Of a stretch of DNA of 64,000 nt, positions 28,890 to 37,057 are shown piece by piece. The notes under the pieces were generated by a model. That model saw only the letters and a program-made list of their open reading frames with translations, ran no database searches and was not told where the DNA came from. The position numbers and the translations under genes are program-made. Within the stretch, counting starts at the first letter, position 1, and every line of letters begins with the position of its first letter. Location: assembly GCF_947489715.1 (NCBI RefSeq), contig NZ_CANLER010000009.1, positions 1 to 64,000 on the forward strand, read 5' to 3'. The DNA comes from an uncultured Roseovarius sp. (GTDB lineage: Bacteria; Pseudomonadota; Alphaproteobacteria; Rhodobacterales; Rhodobacteraceae).

Positions 28890-30101
28890 TCAGGTGCCGT
28901 AGGCGCGGGCGGGGGTCATGATTTCGGCGGCGGCGTCGGTGATGGCATCTGCGATCACATCCAGCTCGGCCGTTTTCAGGCGGGCGGGCAGGCGGGTGTC
29001 GCAGGCCTTCATCAGCATGGCGCGGGTTTGCGGAAGTTCCGGTACATCGCCTGGAATGAATAGCCAGTTCCAGAAGGCCCGCGCATTATCGGTTGAGAGG
29101 CCAAAGATCTGAACCTTTACACCCCGCGCTGCTGCGGCGTCGGCGAAGGCGCGGGTTTCATCCTCGTTCATGCCCACGAGGTTGAACTGGATCGAATCCG
29201 GCGCGCGGTCTTCTTTCTCAAGCTTTTCAGGAACTTCCAGCCACGGTGAGCTGTTCAAGCGTGCCGCTACATAGTCGTGGTTTCGGCGTCCGTCATGCAT
29301 CCGGCGCGGCACTTCGGCCAATTGTGGGCGGATGATTGCGGCGGAAAGATTGCTGAGGCGCAGGTTATAGAGCGGCAGCTTGTTTTGCGTTTTTGCAAAG
29401 GCCGCGTCCAAGTTCGGGTCGGGGGCAGTGAAGTGTTTTGTCCAGTTATGCTCATACGCACCGGACATGATGACAGCACGGGCGACCAGATCGGGATCGT
29501 TGGTGATCATGATCCCGCCTTCGCCTGCATTTACAAGCTTGTAGGACTGAAAGCTGAAGCACCCCACGCGGCCGATGGTGCCGATATTGCGACCATTCCA
29601 GGTTGTGCCAAGCGAATGTGCCGCATCTTCGATGACAGGGACGCCGCGAGCATGGCAAAGCGCCATGATCTCATCCATATCCGAGGTGTGGCCCCGCATG
29701 TGGCTGATGATCACTGCGCTGATGCTGTCATCCAGCTTCAATTCGAAGTCATTGATATCAATGCGATAATTATCTCCAACCTCGCACAAAACCGGAATGC
29801 AGTCGGCGTGAATGACCGAAGATGGCACGGCGGCGAACGTGAAGGCCGGGATCAGGACGCGGGCGTCGCGTGGAAGATCAAGCGCCTTGAGTGAAAGGAA
29901 AAGCGCGGCGGAACAGGAGGATATCGCAAGGGCATATTTGCTGCCCATCATCTGCGCAAATTCGCGTTCCAGCAATGTGACCGGAGCGTTTTCCGGAGCT
30001 GTGTACCGGAAAAGATCACCTGTTTCCAACATCTTATCTATCTCAGCGCGGGCAGCGGCAGGGATGGGTTCGGCATCGTAAACATTGGGGGGCAGCGTCA
30101 T
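28890..30101 (-). CDS. DegT/DnrJ/EryC1/StrS-family aminotransferase
   Basis: A 403-residue fold-type I PLP enzyme of the family usually acting on sugar or cyclitol ketones. Lys188 (FSFQSYKLVNAGEGG) and Asp159 (VIEDAAHSLG) are the cofactor contacts. Its neighbours are amine-catabolism enzymes rather than nucleotide-sugar enzymes, so a non-sugar substrate is possible. It is followed by the class IV aminotransferase. The 300-bp region upstream (30102-30401) holds palindromes that may control it. Confidence 0.85.
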   Translation of the reverse strand: MTLPPNVYDAEPIPAAARAEIDKMLETGDLFRYTAPENAPVTLLEREFAQMMGSKYALAISSCSAALFLSLKALDLPRDARVLIPAFTFAAVPSSVIHADCIPVLCEVGDNYRIDINDFELKLDDSISAVIISHMRGHTSDMDEIMALCHARGVPVIEDAAHSLGTTWNGRNIGTIGRVGCFSFQSYKLVNAGEGGIMITNDPDLVARAVIMSGAYEHNWTKHFTAPDPNLDAAFAKTQNKLPLYNLRLSNLSAAIIRPQLAEVPRRMHDGRRNHDYVAARLNSSPWLEVPEKLEKEDRAPDSIQFNLVGMNEDETRAFADAAAARGVKVQIFGLSTDNARAFWNWLFIPGDVPELPQTRAMLMKACDTRLPARLKTAELDVIADAITDAAAEIMTPARAYGT

Positions 30102-30230
30102 CTTCGGGAATCCTGAAAGTTTCTTTCGGAATTTCTAAATCAAATCAACTGACCTGCAAAGTAAAACTTCTTTGACGTCCCGATCCCGCGCAGTTTCTTG
30201 CTGAGCGAGACCACGAAGAGACAAGGCTAA

Positions 30231-30328
30231 AGCGTTTCCAGTTCTCATTGAATCGCTTGTTCGCTGCCTCTCGCTATGCTCGAACGCCAAAAGCGATGAT
30301 GCTTGTTTCAACGAAAACTGGAAACGCT
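30231..30328. repeat. 13-bp inverted repeat upstream of the DegT gene
   Basis: AGCGTTTCCAGTT (30231-30243) and AACTGGAAACGCT (30316-30328) are perfect reverse complements 72 bp apart, within the 300-bp gap between the oxidoreductase and DegT genes. It could be a paired operator for a looping repressor, or the ends of a small decayed element. No coding sequence is evident between the arms. Confidence 0.6.
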
Positions 30329-30335
30329 CTAAAAC

Positions 30336-30376
30336 GTACAAAGCGTACGGAATGTACGCGGAAAACGTACGTTTTC
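30336..30376. promoter_or_regulatory. GTAC-repeat array and 16-bp palindrome, candidate operator
   Basis: Four GTAC cores lie at 30336, 30345, 30354 and 30367, the first three exactly 9 bp apart. The last is the centre of a perfect 16-bp palindrome, GAAAACGTACGTTTTC (30361-30376). The array lies upstream of the DegT gene, just past the end of the FAD oxidoreductase gene. Regular spacing suggests a cooperative regulator. No regulator is encoded next to it. Confidence 0.55.
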
Positions 30377-30401
30377 GGGATGTGGCCTGCGAAAGGGTCC
30401 G

Positions 30402-31706
30402 TCAGACACCAAGACGGTCGCGCATGGCGTACCAGGTCATTGCCAGCACCAGGAGCGGAGACCGCATCATGGTTCCCCCCGGGAACGAGTTGGTGGGGAT
30501 ACGCGCCATCGTGTCGAACCCATCGGTCTGTCCGGCGATGGCCTGGGCCATCAACTGACCCGCATGGGTGGCGGTGCCAACCCCGTGGCCGGAATACCCT
30601 GAGGCCGAGAGGACGTTGGGGGCGAGCCGTGCGAGATAGGGCATCCGTTTCATCGTGATCCCCAAAGTCCCCCCCCACGCATAGTCGATTCTCACATCGG
30701 CCAGATGCGGGAAAATCTGTTGCATCGGCTTGCGTACGGTCGCCGCGATATCCGAAGGGAATTTGTAGCCATAGCTTTCGCCGCCGCCAAACAGCAATCG
30801 CTTGTCGTGGCTCAAACGGAAATAGTTGATCACGAATTTTGTGTCTGCGATGGCCACATCACGCGCCAGGACTTTGGTGGCCTCATCGCCCAAGGGCTCT
30901 GTCGCGGCGATGAAATTGTTGATCGGCATAACCCGCGCGGCCACCTTGCGGTTCAATCCGCCCAGATAGCCGTTGCAGGCGAGGATCACGTGATCCGCTT
31001 CGACCTGTCCGTGATTGGTGCGTACCACTGCTTTGGCGCCGGGCTGAATGTCATGCACCTCGGAATTCTCAAAGATGCGGACACCGGCGGTTGCGGTGGC
31101 GCGGGCCAGACCAAGCGCATAGGACAGCGGGTGCAGATGGCCTGCGCCCATATCAAGTGTGCCGCCGACATAAGCCGGGGACGGGCAGATGGCCTGAAGC
31201 TGGTCATGGTCCAGTGCCTCGATCTGATCATAGCCGTACCGGATTTGCAGGTGTTCTGCATATTCATGCTCTTCAGCCACTTCGCGGGCAGAAAAACAGG
31301 CATGCGCAATACCCGGTTTCAGGTGGCAGTCAATCTTGTGTCTGGCGACCAGCGATTTTACCAGATCCTTGGCATCCTCGGCCAGTTCCCACAGCTTGGT
31401 GGCGTCATCCTGGCCAACCAGCTTTTCCAGCCCGTCCTGAGCCATCCGCTGACCGCTGCCCAGTTGCCCGCCATTGCGCCCCGAGGCGCCAAAGCCCACG
31501 CGGTGCGCGTCCAGAAGCACCACGTCGCGCCCGGCCTCGGCCAGATGCAGCGCCGCCGACAGACCCGTATAGCCCGCGCCAATGACGCAGATATCGGCCT
31601 TTGTCTGGCCTTTCAGCCGCTCGAACGGGTCCAGTTGCGTGGCCGTCGCCGCATACCAGCTATCGGGATAGGTGCCCGGACGATCATTGGCGTAGAGCAG
31701 GTTCAT
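30402..31706 (-). CDS. FAD-dependent amine/amino-acid oxidoreductase (PuuB-like)
   Basis: A DAO-fold flavoenzyme of 434 residues. The FAD-binding Rossmann motif VIGAGYTGLSAALHLAEAG is near residue 40, with SGRNGGQLGSGQ downstream and the C-terminal GYSGHGVGTATHAGQLMAQAIAG closing the FAD site. In the Puu pathway PuuB oxidises gamma-glutamylputrescine to the aldehyde. The two GS-like ligases and the amidotransferase upstream fit that gamma-glutamyl route. The aldehyde dehydrogenase step (PuuC) is not in the window. The true amine is unknown. Confidence 0.88.
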   Translation of the reverse strand: MNLLYANDRPGTYPDSWYAATATQLDPFERLKGQTKADICVIGAGYTGLSAALHLAEAGRDVVLLDAHRVGFGASGRNGGQLGSGQRMAQDGLEKLVGQDDATKLWELAEDAKDLVKSLVARHKIDCHLKPGIAHACFSAREVAEEHEYAEHLQIRYGYDQIEALDHDQLQAICPSPAYVGGTLDMGAGHLHPLSYALGLARATATAGVRIFENSEVHDIQPGAKAVVRTNHGQVEADHVILACNGYLGGLNRKVAARVMPINNFIAATEPLGDEATKVLARDVAIADTKFVINYFRLSHDKRLLFGGGESYGYKFPSDIAATVRKPMQQIFPHLADVRIDYAWGGTLGITMKRMPYLARLAPNVLSASGYSGHGVGTATHAGQLMAQAIAGQTDGFDTMARIPTNSFPGGTMMRSPLLVLAMTWYAMRDRLGV

Positions 31707-31752
31707 GCCTTCACCTTTTCAAAATATTCAAATGCCGGGGAATGGCCCCGGA

Positions 31753-33114
31753 TCAGACGTTCATCAGCAGATGTTCACGTTCCCAAGGGCTGATGACTTG
31801 CAGGAATTCATCATATTCGGCGCGTTTCACGATCGAATAGACGCGGGCGAATTCCGGGCCAAGGACCTGATGCAGCTCGGTCGCCTCGTCGAAAAGATCA
31901 AGCGCGTCGCCCAGAACCTGCGGGATTTCCGAGTCGCCCGCATAGGCATCGCCCTTGAACTGCTTGTCGGGCCGCGTCTCGTTCATCATGCCCAGAAGGC
32001 CGCAGGCGAGGCTGGCGGCAATGGCCAGATAGGGGTTGCAATCCATCCCTGCCAGTCGGTTCTCGACGCGCCGCGCCTTGGGTCCGGACAGCGGCACGCG
32101 GATGCCGGTGGTACGGTTGTCACGCGCCCAGGCCAGGTTGATGGGGGCTGCGTTGTCTTTGACATAGCGACGGTAGGAATTCACATAGGGCGCCTGCACG
32201 GCGATGGCCGATGGCATGTGTTTCTGCAAGCCGCCGATGAAATTATAGAAGGCATCGGTTTCACCGCCTTGGGGACCGGAAAAGATGTTCTCACCGGTCT
32301 TGATGTCGAGGATCGAGTGGTGAATGTGCATCGCCGATCCGGGTTCTTCCGCGATGGGTTTGGCCATGAATGTGGCAAAGGCGTTGTGGCGTAGCGCGGC
32401 CTCGCGGATCAGGCGTTTGAAATAGAATACTTCGTCTGCCAGTTTGACCGGATCGCCATGCAGCAGGTTAATCTCCAACTGCCCGGCACCACCTTCCTGG
32501 GTGATGCCGTCGATTTCGAACCCCTGCGCCTCGGCGAAGTCGTAAATGTCGTCGATCACCGGGCCGAATTCGTCCACGGCGGTCATCGAATAGGCCTGAC
32601 GCGCGGCGGCGGGGCGGCCCGATCGGCCCATCATCGGTTTGATCTCATGCGCGGGGTCGATATTGGGCGCGACGATGAAAAACTCCATCTCGGGTGCGAC
32701 CACGGCTTTCAATCCGCGTTCTGCATAGAGGTCGACGACACGTTTCAGCACGTTGCGCGGGCTGCACGCGATCGGGTTGCCGTTGCGGTCCTCGGCATCA
32801 TGGATCACCTGCAGGGTCCAGTCGCCGGTCCAGGGGGCCGCGGTGGCCGTGGTGAAATCCGGGCGCAGGATCATGTCTTTTTCGATAAAGCCTTCTTCTT
32901 CGTCAGCGGCCTCGCCCCAGTCGCCGGTGATGGTCTGGTAGAAGATCGAATCCGGCAGGTGGAAATAATCCTGCTTGGCGAATTTCGACGCGGGAACCGC
33001 CTTGCCGCGGGCGATGCCGGGCAGGTCCGAGACGATGCATTCGACCTCGTCCAGGCGGCGGCCTTCAAGATAGGTTTTGGCCGCTTGCGGCAGGTTGTCT
33101 TTCCAGTCGGCCAT
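31753..33114 (-). CDS. Glutamine synthetase-family gamma-glutamyl amine ligase (PuuA-like)
   Basis: A 453-residue GS-fold ligase expected to join glutamate to an amine using ATP. The catalytic-domain landmarks are EMEFFIV, GAGQLEINL, FMAKPIAEEPGSAMHIHHSI and NRTTGIRVPLSGPKARRVENR. It lies 3 bp after the amidotransferase and 46 bp before the oxidoreductase in the same operon. With the second GS-like protein at 33.9 kb it forms a pair of about 30-40 percent identity by eye, typical of amine catabolism clusters in this order. Confidence 0.9.
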   Translation of the reverse strand: MADWKDNLPQAAKTYLEGRRLDEVECIVSDLPGIARGKAVPASKFAKQDYFHLPDSIFYQTITGDWGEAADEEEGFIEKDMILRPDFTTATAAPWTGDWTLQVIHDAEDRNGNPIACSPRNVLKRVVDLYAERGLKAVVAPEMEFFIVAPNIDPAHEIKPMMGRSGRPAAARQAYSMTAVDEFGPVIDDIYDFAEAQGFEIDGITQEGGAGQLEINLLHGDPVKLADEVFYFKRLIREAALRHNAFATFMAKPIAEEPGSAMHIHHSILDIKTGENIFSGPQGGETDAFYNFIGGLQKHMPSAIAVQAPYVNSYRRYVKDNAAPINLAWARDNRTTGIRVPLSGPKARRVENRLAGMDCNPYLAIAASLACGLLGMMNETRPDKQFKGDAYAGDSEIPQVLGDALDLFDEATELHQVLGPEFARVYSIVKRAEYDEFLQVISPWEREHLLMNV

Positions 33115-33117
33115 GTC

Positions 33118-33798
33118 TCAGGCTCCTTGTTTGAAGAATTCGGCCACGCGGGTGGCGATTTTGTCGCTGTCTATGGGGCTGTCCAGCTTGGTTTTTGCGT
33201 TTTCGATCAGGTCATCGGGCACCACGCCACGTCCGCGCGTATCCAGCAATTGTCCGACCATATGCGAGGTGAATTCGGGGTGGGGCTGGATGGTGTAGAT
33301 GCGGTTGTCATAAACGAGCGCCGCATTTTCGCAGAAATCCGACGAGCCGATCACCTTGGCCCCAGGTGGCAATTCGGTGACCTGGTCCTGATGCCAGGCG
33401 TTGATTGCCATATCCTCGCCTTCGATCTTGTATGTGGTGTGACCCACCGACCAGCCGCCACCGAATTTCTCGACTTTGCCGCCAAGCGCCTGGGCGACGA
33501 TCTGATGGCCAAAGCAAACCCCCACCAGTGGGCGGCTGGTCGCATAGATGTCGCGAATGAGCTGTTCCAGCGGCGGGATCCAGTCGTGATCCTCATACGC
33601 GCCGTGTTTCGAGCCGGTGATCAGCCAGCCATCCGCGGCTTTGGGACCTTCGGGGAATTCGCCGTCAACCACGTTGTAACCTGTAAATTCAAACCCATGA
33701 CCGCGCAGCATATGGGCAAAGACTGCATCGTAATCGCCGCCGAAATCCTGCTCGAATTCGGGAATGGCGTGGCCGGTGATGAGGATGCCGATTTTCAT
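33118..33798 (-). CDS. Class I glutamine amidotransferase-like protein
   Basis: A 226-residue protein with a GATase-1 fold: nucleophile Cys in LVGVCFGHQIVAQALGG, and His of the triad in IQPHPEFT. It resembles free-standing GMP-synthase-type amidotransferase domains. In this setting it could hydrolyse gamma-glutamyl amides, the PuuD role. I chose ATG 33798; an in-frame TTG at 33822 overlaps the palindromic operator and would add eight residues. It is flanked by both GS-like genes. Confidence 0.88.
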   Translation of the reverse strand: MKIGILITGHAIPEFEQDFGGDYDAVFAHMLRGHGFEFTGYNVVDGEFPEGPKAADGWLITGSKHGAYEDHDWIPPLEQLIRDIYATSRPLVGVCFGHQIVAQALGGKVEKFGGGWSVGHTTYKIEGEDMAINAWHQDQVTELPPGAKVIGSSDFCENAALVYDNRIYTIQPHPEFTSHMVGQLLDTRGRGVVPDDLIENAKTKLDSPIDSDKIATRVAEFFKQGA

Positions 33799-33812
33799 CT
33801 CGTGTTCTCTTG

Positions 33813-33824
33813 ATTTGATCAAAT
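33813..33824. promoter_or_regulatory. ATTTGATCAAAT palindrome, candidate operator
   Basis: A perfect 12-bp palindrome 14 bp upstream of the amidotransferase ATG. The same core is in the longer palindrome at 35231-35248 before the first gene of the cluster. Two copies in front of functionally linked genes support a shared regulator, perhaps of the XRE-cupin (PuuR-like) type. The regulator is not in the window. Confidence 0.68.
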
Positions 33825-33855
33825 TATGGATGCCGTGGTGTGACGTGGGGCGAGG

Positions 33856-35172
33856 TTAAACCGTTTCCAGATAGGTTTTCCAGTGTTCGTCCTCGGGGAT
33901 GGCCGACATCAAACGCAATTCCTGTCGTTTGGTCATCACCAGATTTCGGATCATCCCGGGCGAGAATATGCGGGCCACCATCGGATCGGTCTCGAACCGG
34001 TCAATGGCGGTTTTCCAGTCCGGCGCCAGTTGCGGCAGGTCCTGCTCATAGGCGTTGCCGGTCAGCGGGGCAGGGGGCGTCATGCCGTCCTCTATGCCCG
34101 TGATCGCCGCGCCAAGGATGGCGGAAAAGATCAGGTAGGGGGTGATGTCGCCCCCGGCGACGCGATGTTCGATCCGGCGGGCCACTGGCGGTCCCCCCGG
34201 AATGCGGATCGCGGCGGTCCGGTTTTCATAGGCCCAGCCAGCCCCGGTGGGGGCATGCGCGCCGGGCACCAGACGGGTGTAGCTGTTGGCGTGGGGCGCG
34301 AATATGAGCGTCGAGCCGGGCATCGCCGCAACGCAGCCCGCCACGGCGGCGCGCATCAGGTCGGTGCCCGCATCGCCGCCATCGTCAAAGATATTCCGGC
34401 CCTCGGCGTCCAACACCGAAAAATGCAGGTGCATGCCATTGCCCGCATCATCGGCAAAGGGTTTGGCCATGAAGCTGGCAGCAAAGCCATGTTGGCGCGC
34501 AAGCCCTTTTATCAATGTCTTGAAGGCCCAGGTATCATCGGCGGCGCGCAGGGCGTTCTGATGATTTAGGGTAATCTCGAACTGGCCGATCCCGGCTTCG
34601 CTGGTGGCGGTCTGGGCCGGGATGCCCATGTCCTGACAGCCCTGGTAGAGCGCGCTGAGAAACGGATCGAACGCGTCCATCTGCGCCAGCGACAGCACGC
34701 CAGGTGCGGTCAGGCGGCGGCCATTGCGCGGGTCGCGCACGGTCTCCAGCGTATCGCCGCTGTCATCAACAAGGGTAAACTCAAGCTCGGTCGCGGCGAC
34801 CACCTGCCAACCACGCGCGGCAAAGCGATCCAGTACCGAAACCAGCGCGTGACGCGGATCGCCCTCGAACGGGGTGCCATCATCGTAATGCATGACCATC
34901 GGCACCAGCGGCTGATCGACCGCCAGCCACGGCACCGGCATCGGGCCGCGATCGGTCGGCATCAGGATGCCATCGGCGTCACCGGTTTCAAACACCAGCG
35001 GACTGCCGTCGATATCGGCCCCGAAAATATCGACATTGAGCGCGGAAAGCGGCATCCTGACCGAGCCTTTGGCAAGCTTTGATGCGTAATCTCCGGGCAC
35101 GCGTTTGCCCCGCATACGGCCATTGAGGTCGCAGGCAGCGACACGAAAAGTCTGGTACTGGCTGAGGTCCAT
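33856..35172 (-). CDS. Second glutamine synthetase-family ligase
   Basis: A GS-fold ligase of 438 residues from ATG 35172 (a longer reading starts at 35229 but lacks a good ribosome site). Landmarks are VAATELEFTLVDD, GIGQFEITLNHQNAL, FMAKPFADDAGNGMHLHFSV and YENRTAAIRIPGGPPVARRIEHRVAGGD. The paralogue at 31.8 kb shares the same layout. Which of the two makes gamma-glutamyl amines, and which has another substrate, cannot be decided here. It heads the minus-strand operon. Confidence 0.88.
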   Translation of the reverse strand: MDLSQYQTFRVAACDLNGRMRGKRVPGDYASKLAKGSVRMPLSALNVDIFGADIDGSPLVFETGDADGILMPTDRGPMPVPWLAVDQPLVPMVMHYDDGTPFEGDPRHALVSVLDRFAARGWQVVAATELEFTLVDDSGDTLETVRDPRNGRRLTAPGVLSLAQMDAFDPFLSALYQGCQDMGIPAQTATSEAGIGQFEITLNHQNALRAADDTWAFKTLIKGLARQHGFAASFMAKPFADDAGNGMHLHFSVLDAEGRNIFDDGGDAGTDLMRAAVAGCVAAMPGSTLIFAPHANSYTRLVPGAHAPTGAGWAYENRTAAIRIPGGPPVARRIEHRVAGGDITPYLIFSAILGAAITGIEDGMTPPAPLTGNAYEQDLPQLAPDWKTAIDRFETDPMVARIFSPGMIRNLVMTKRQELRLMSAIPEDEHWKTYLETV

Positions 35173-35230
35173 CGGGACACCTATGAGAAAGATTTGCGGC
35201 AGGATAGAGGGTTTCTGATCGCTTGCCAAT

Positions 35231-35248
35231 ATAATTTGATCAAATTAT
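35231..35248. promoter_or_regulatory. 18-bp perfect palindrome, candidate operator
   Basis: ATAATTTGATCAAATTAT is self-complementary over its whole length. It lies 59 bp upstream of the first GS-like gene (minus strand) and shares its core with the palindrome at 33813. The next plus-strand gene starts 180 bp away, so the site mainly serves the amine operon. Confidence 0.72.
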
Positions 35249-35427
35249 TTGAAGCCACCGCGGTGTACACAGTTGCAATTGTGTACGCGAAAAGTTGCAA
35301 CTCTCTGGTTCGGCCGGGCCTTGTCGGCGTCAGGTGATTGGGGCGCGAATTTCGTGATTTATACACCGCGTGCTATCTTCGGGGGTGGTCTGTTGGGTGG
35401 CCAAAAACAAACTTGGGGAAATAAAAA

Positions 35428-35715
35428 ATGTTTATGCGAGTAACACACTACAAAATGAAACCGAATTCGATTGTCGCGGCAAAGGCGATGGTTGCTCAGA
35501 TGCAAGAGCAGATCATGGGGATGCCGGGGATGCTGCGATTTACGAATTCGATCAATGACGATGGATCAGGATGTGTCGTGGCCTTGGTTGAAAGCAAGGC
35601 GCTGTCGGACGCCAATGCGGGGCGCGTGGCCGAGGCCTGGGCCGCATTCAGCGATCACCTTGACGGGGCGCCCGAACCGCGCGGGTTTGAGGTGTTTGCA
35701 GACTGGAGCAACTGA
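35428..35715 (+). CDS. Small protein, possible dimeric alpha/beta-barrel (ABM-like)
   Basis: A 95-residue protein (MFMRVTHYKMKPNSIVAAKAMV...). The pattern of a first strand, helix with QMQEQIMGMPGMLRF, a strand with GCVVALVESKALSDANA, and a final helix and strand resembles single-domain ferredoxin-like barrel proteins such as the antibiotic-biosynthesis monooxygenase family. No catalytic residue is recognised. A ribosome site (GGGGAAATAAAA) precedes the ATG. It stands alone, divergent from the amine operon. Confidence 0.75.
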   Translation: MFMRVTHYKMKPNSIVAAKAMVAQMQEQIMGMPGMLRFTNSINDDGSGCVVALVESKALSDANAGRVAEAWAAFSDHLDGAPEPRGFEVFADWSN

Positions 35716-36266
35716 GCGGGTCCGATGGGGCCATTTGGAATATGATTGCGACCCCTGAATGATCTGCCTTCAGGGCAGCGCGCGCAAATATTGTTTGAAA
35801 CATCAAGGATATCGGTGCGGGCAGGGCAGGCACTCGCGCCAGAGAGGTCGTCTGGAGAGTTCGAGGCGCAGGTGATTTAAGCACCTGATCGACAGGCTTT
35901 TTAGGGCCTTCGGTGCTCAATCTGGCGCCGTCCATTGAATTGTAAAACAGGATGGGGTCATAGCAACCACGAGGCGCCGCCGCATGGCTCGCAACGAACG
36001 TCACCGAGAGCAAGGTGTCGAACGGCGCTGACTCTCAATTCAGGCATCCCGAGTTTTTTCAACTGAGTGCGTTGGCAACGGTTGCATCGCAACCCTCTGC
36101 CTCCCGGCTTCGCGTATCGCGGAAATCGGCTTTCCAGTCGAATGGGCCATCAGCGGCCTGTTCCCCGAAACATTTGCGTCTGCCTGGATCAACCTCTGCC
36201 ACAACCCACGGAAACCACGCAGTTATTTGACCGCGCGTCTGGTATCACAGGTTTTCTGGAAGTGGT
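35716..36266. other. Non-coding stretch before tRNA-Gln
   Basis: About 550 bp without a convincing gene. Short open frames on both strands have no ribosome sites and no recognisable domain. I see no strong hairpin with a T-run. It probably holds the 3' trailer of the tRNA transcript and possibly decayed coding DNA. Confidence 0.5.
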
Positions 36267-36341
36267 TGGCTGGGGTGGTAGGATTCGAACCTACGATCTC
36301 CTGTACCAAAAACAGTTGCCCTACCGCTAGGCCACACCCCA
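36267..36341 (-). tRNA. tRNA-Gln (anticodon TTG)
   Basis: On the minus strand, a 75-nt cloverleaf with acceptor TGGGGTG paired to CACCCCA, discriminator G and an encoded CCA. The D-arm starts GGCCTAGCGGTAGGGC, the anticodon loop TTTTGGT has TTG in the middle, and the T-arm contains GGTTCGAATCC. The T-G start is typical of bacterial tRNA-Gln. It is read toward the small gene at 35.4 kb. Confidence 0.96.
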
Positions 36342-36449
36342 ATCGTGACGTGCTAGTTACTCTGGACTTTGGTCCGGTTCAAGAGTGGAAAACGAAAAAA
36401 TTGGCCGAAAAGAAGTGATCGCCATCGGGCCGCGCGGAAACCGGCGGGA

Positions 36450-36944
36450 TCAGTCGAGAATTTCGTCTGGCTCAACCCCCCAAAGCCGGGCTTTCGGGGC
36501 CCAGCCCTTGTATCCGGCGGCCGACAGGCGGCACCAGCTCTGGCCGCATTCCATGACGCGGGCGATCACGCCGAGTTCCAGCCGGGCGACGATCATTGAC
36601 TGCTGGTCCGGTTGGGATAGCAGTTCAAGCATGTCATGTTCGATGATTGCCGTACGCGCGCCGGACAGTAGCGAATAGTGAATCCAGCCGCCAACGCCAT
36701 CGCGGTCCCGCACCCGCCGCCAGTGACCATGCTCGGCGGTGATCTCAAGCGGGACGTCCTTGCGTTTGAACACCCAGTCGATGCGGTGGGTCAGGCTGGG
36801 GCCGCGCCGCACATTGCCTTCGCTTGCCTTCAGCGACACATATCGCGGCAGTGGCAGATTGGTGACCGGCCCCCGATCCTGCGCCTGGGCCACGGCGCTG
36901 ACACAAAATACCAGCGCCACAGCACAAAAAAACAACGATTTCAT
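36450..36944 (-). CDS. Exported SH3-like domain protein
   Basis: A 164-residue periplasmic protein with a signal peptide (residues 1-22, ending AQAQ). Two bacterial SH3-like repeats follow: residues 35-90 (YVSLKASEGNVRRGPSLTHRIDWVF...GGWIHYSLLSG) and residues 98-150 (including ARLELGVIARVMECGQSWCRLSAAGYKGWAPKARLWGV). This matches the SH3_4-type proteins that precede hydroxyacid dehydrogenases in roseobacters. A role in cell-wall binding is likely but unproven. It is divergent from the next gene. Confidence 0.87.
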   Translation of the reverse strand: MKSLFFCAVALVFCVSAVAQAQDRGPVTNLPLPRYVSLKASEGNVRRGPSLTHRIDWVFKRKDVPLEITAEHGHWRRVRDRDGVGGWIHYSLLSGARTAIIEHDMLELLSQPDQQSMIVARLELGVIARVMECGQSWCRLSAAGYKGWAPKARLWGVEPDEILD

Positions 36945-37057
36945 TACCTATGTCCGATTTCTGCTCAAACATTTTCGCCGGGGTTCTTGTGCCCCGACCT
37001 TTCCTGCGTCACTCTGGCATCAACGCGCCAAAATTGCAAAGGACAAGGAGGGGCTGA

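Noticed and set aside
30705..31793. A 362-residue open frame antisense to the FAD oxidoreductase
   Set aside because: It lies wholly over a well-supported flavoenzyme gene and has no recognised domain; open antisense frames are common in GC-rich coding DNA.
32458..33813. A 451-residue open frame antisense to the GS-like and amidotransferase genes
   Set aside because: It covers two clearly real genes on the other strand and is a composition artefact.
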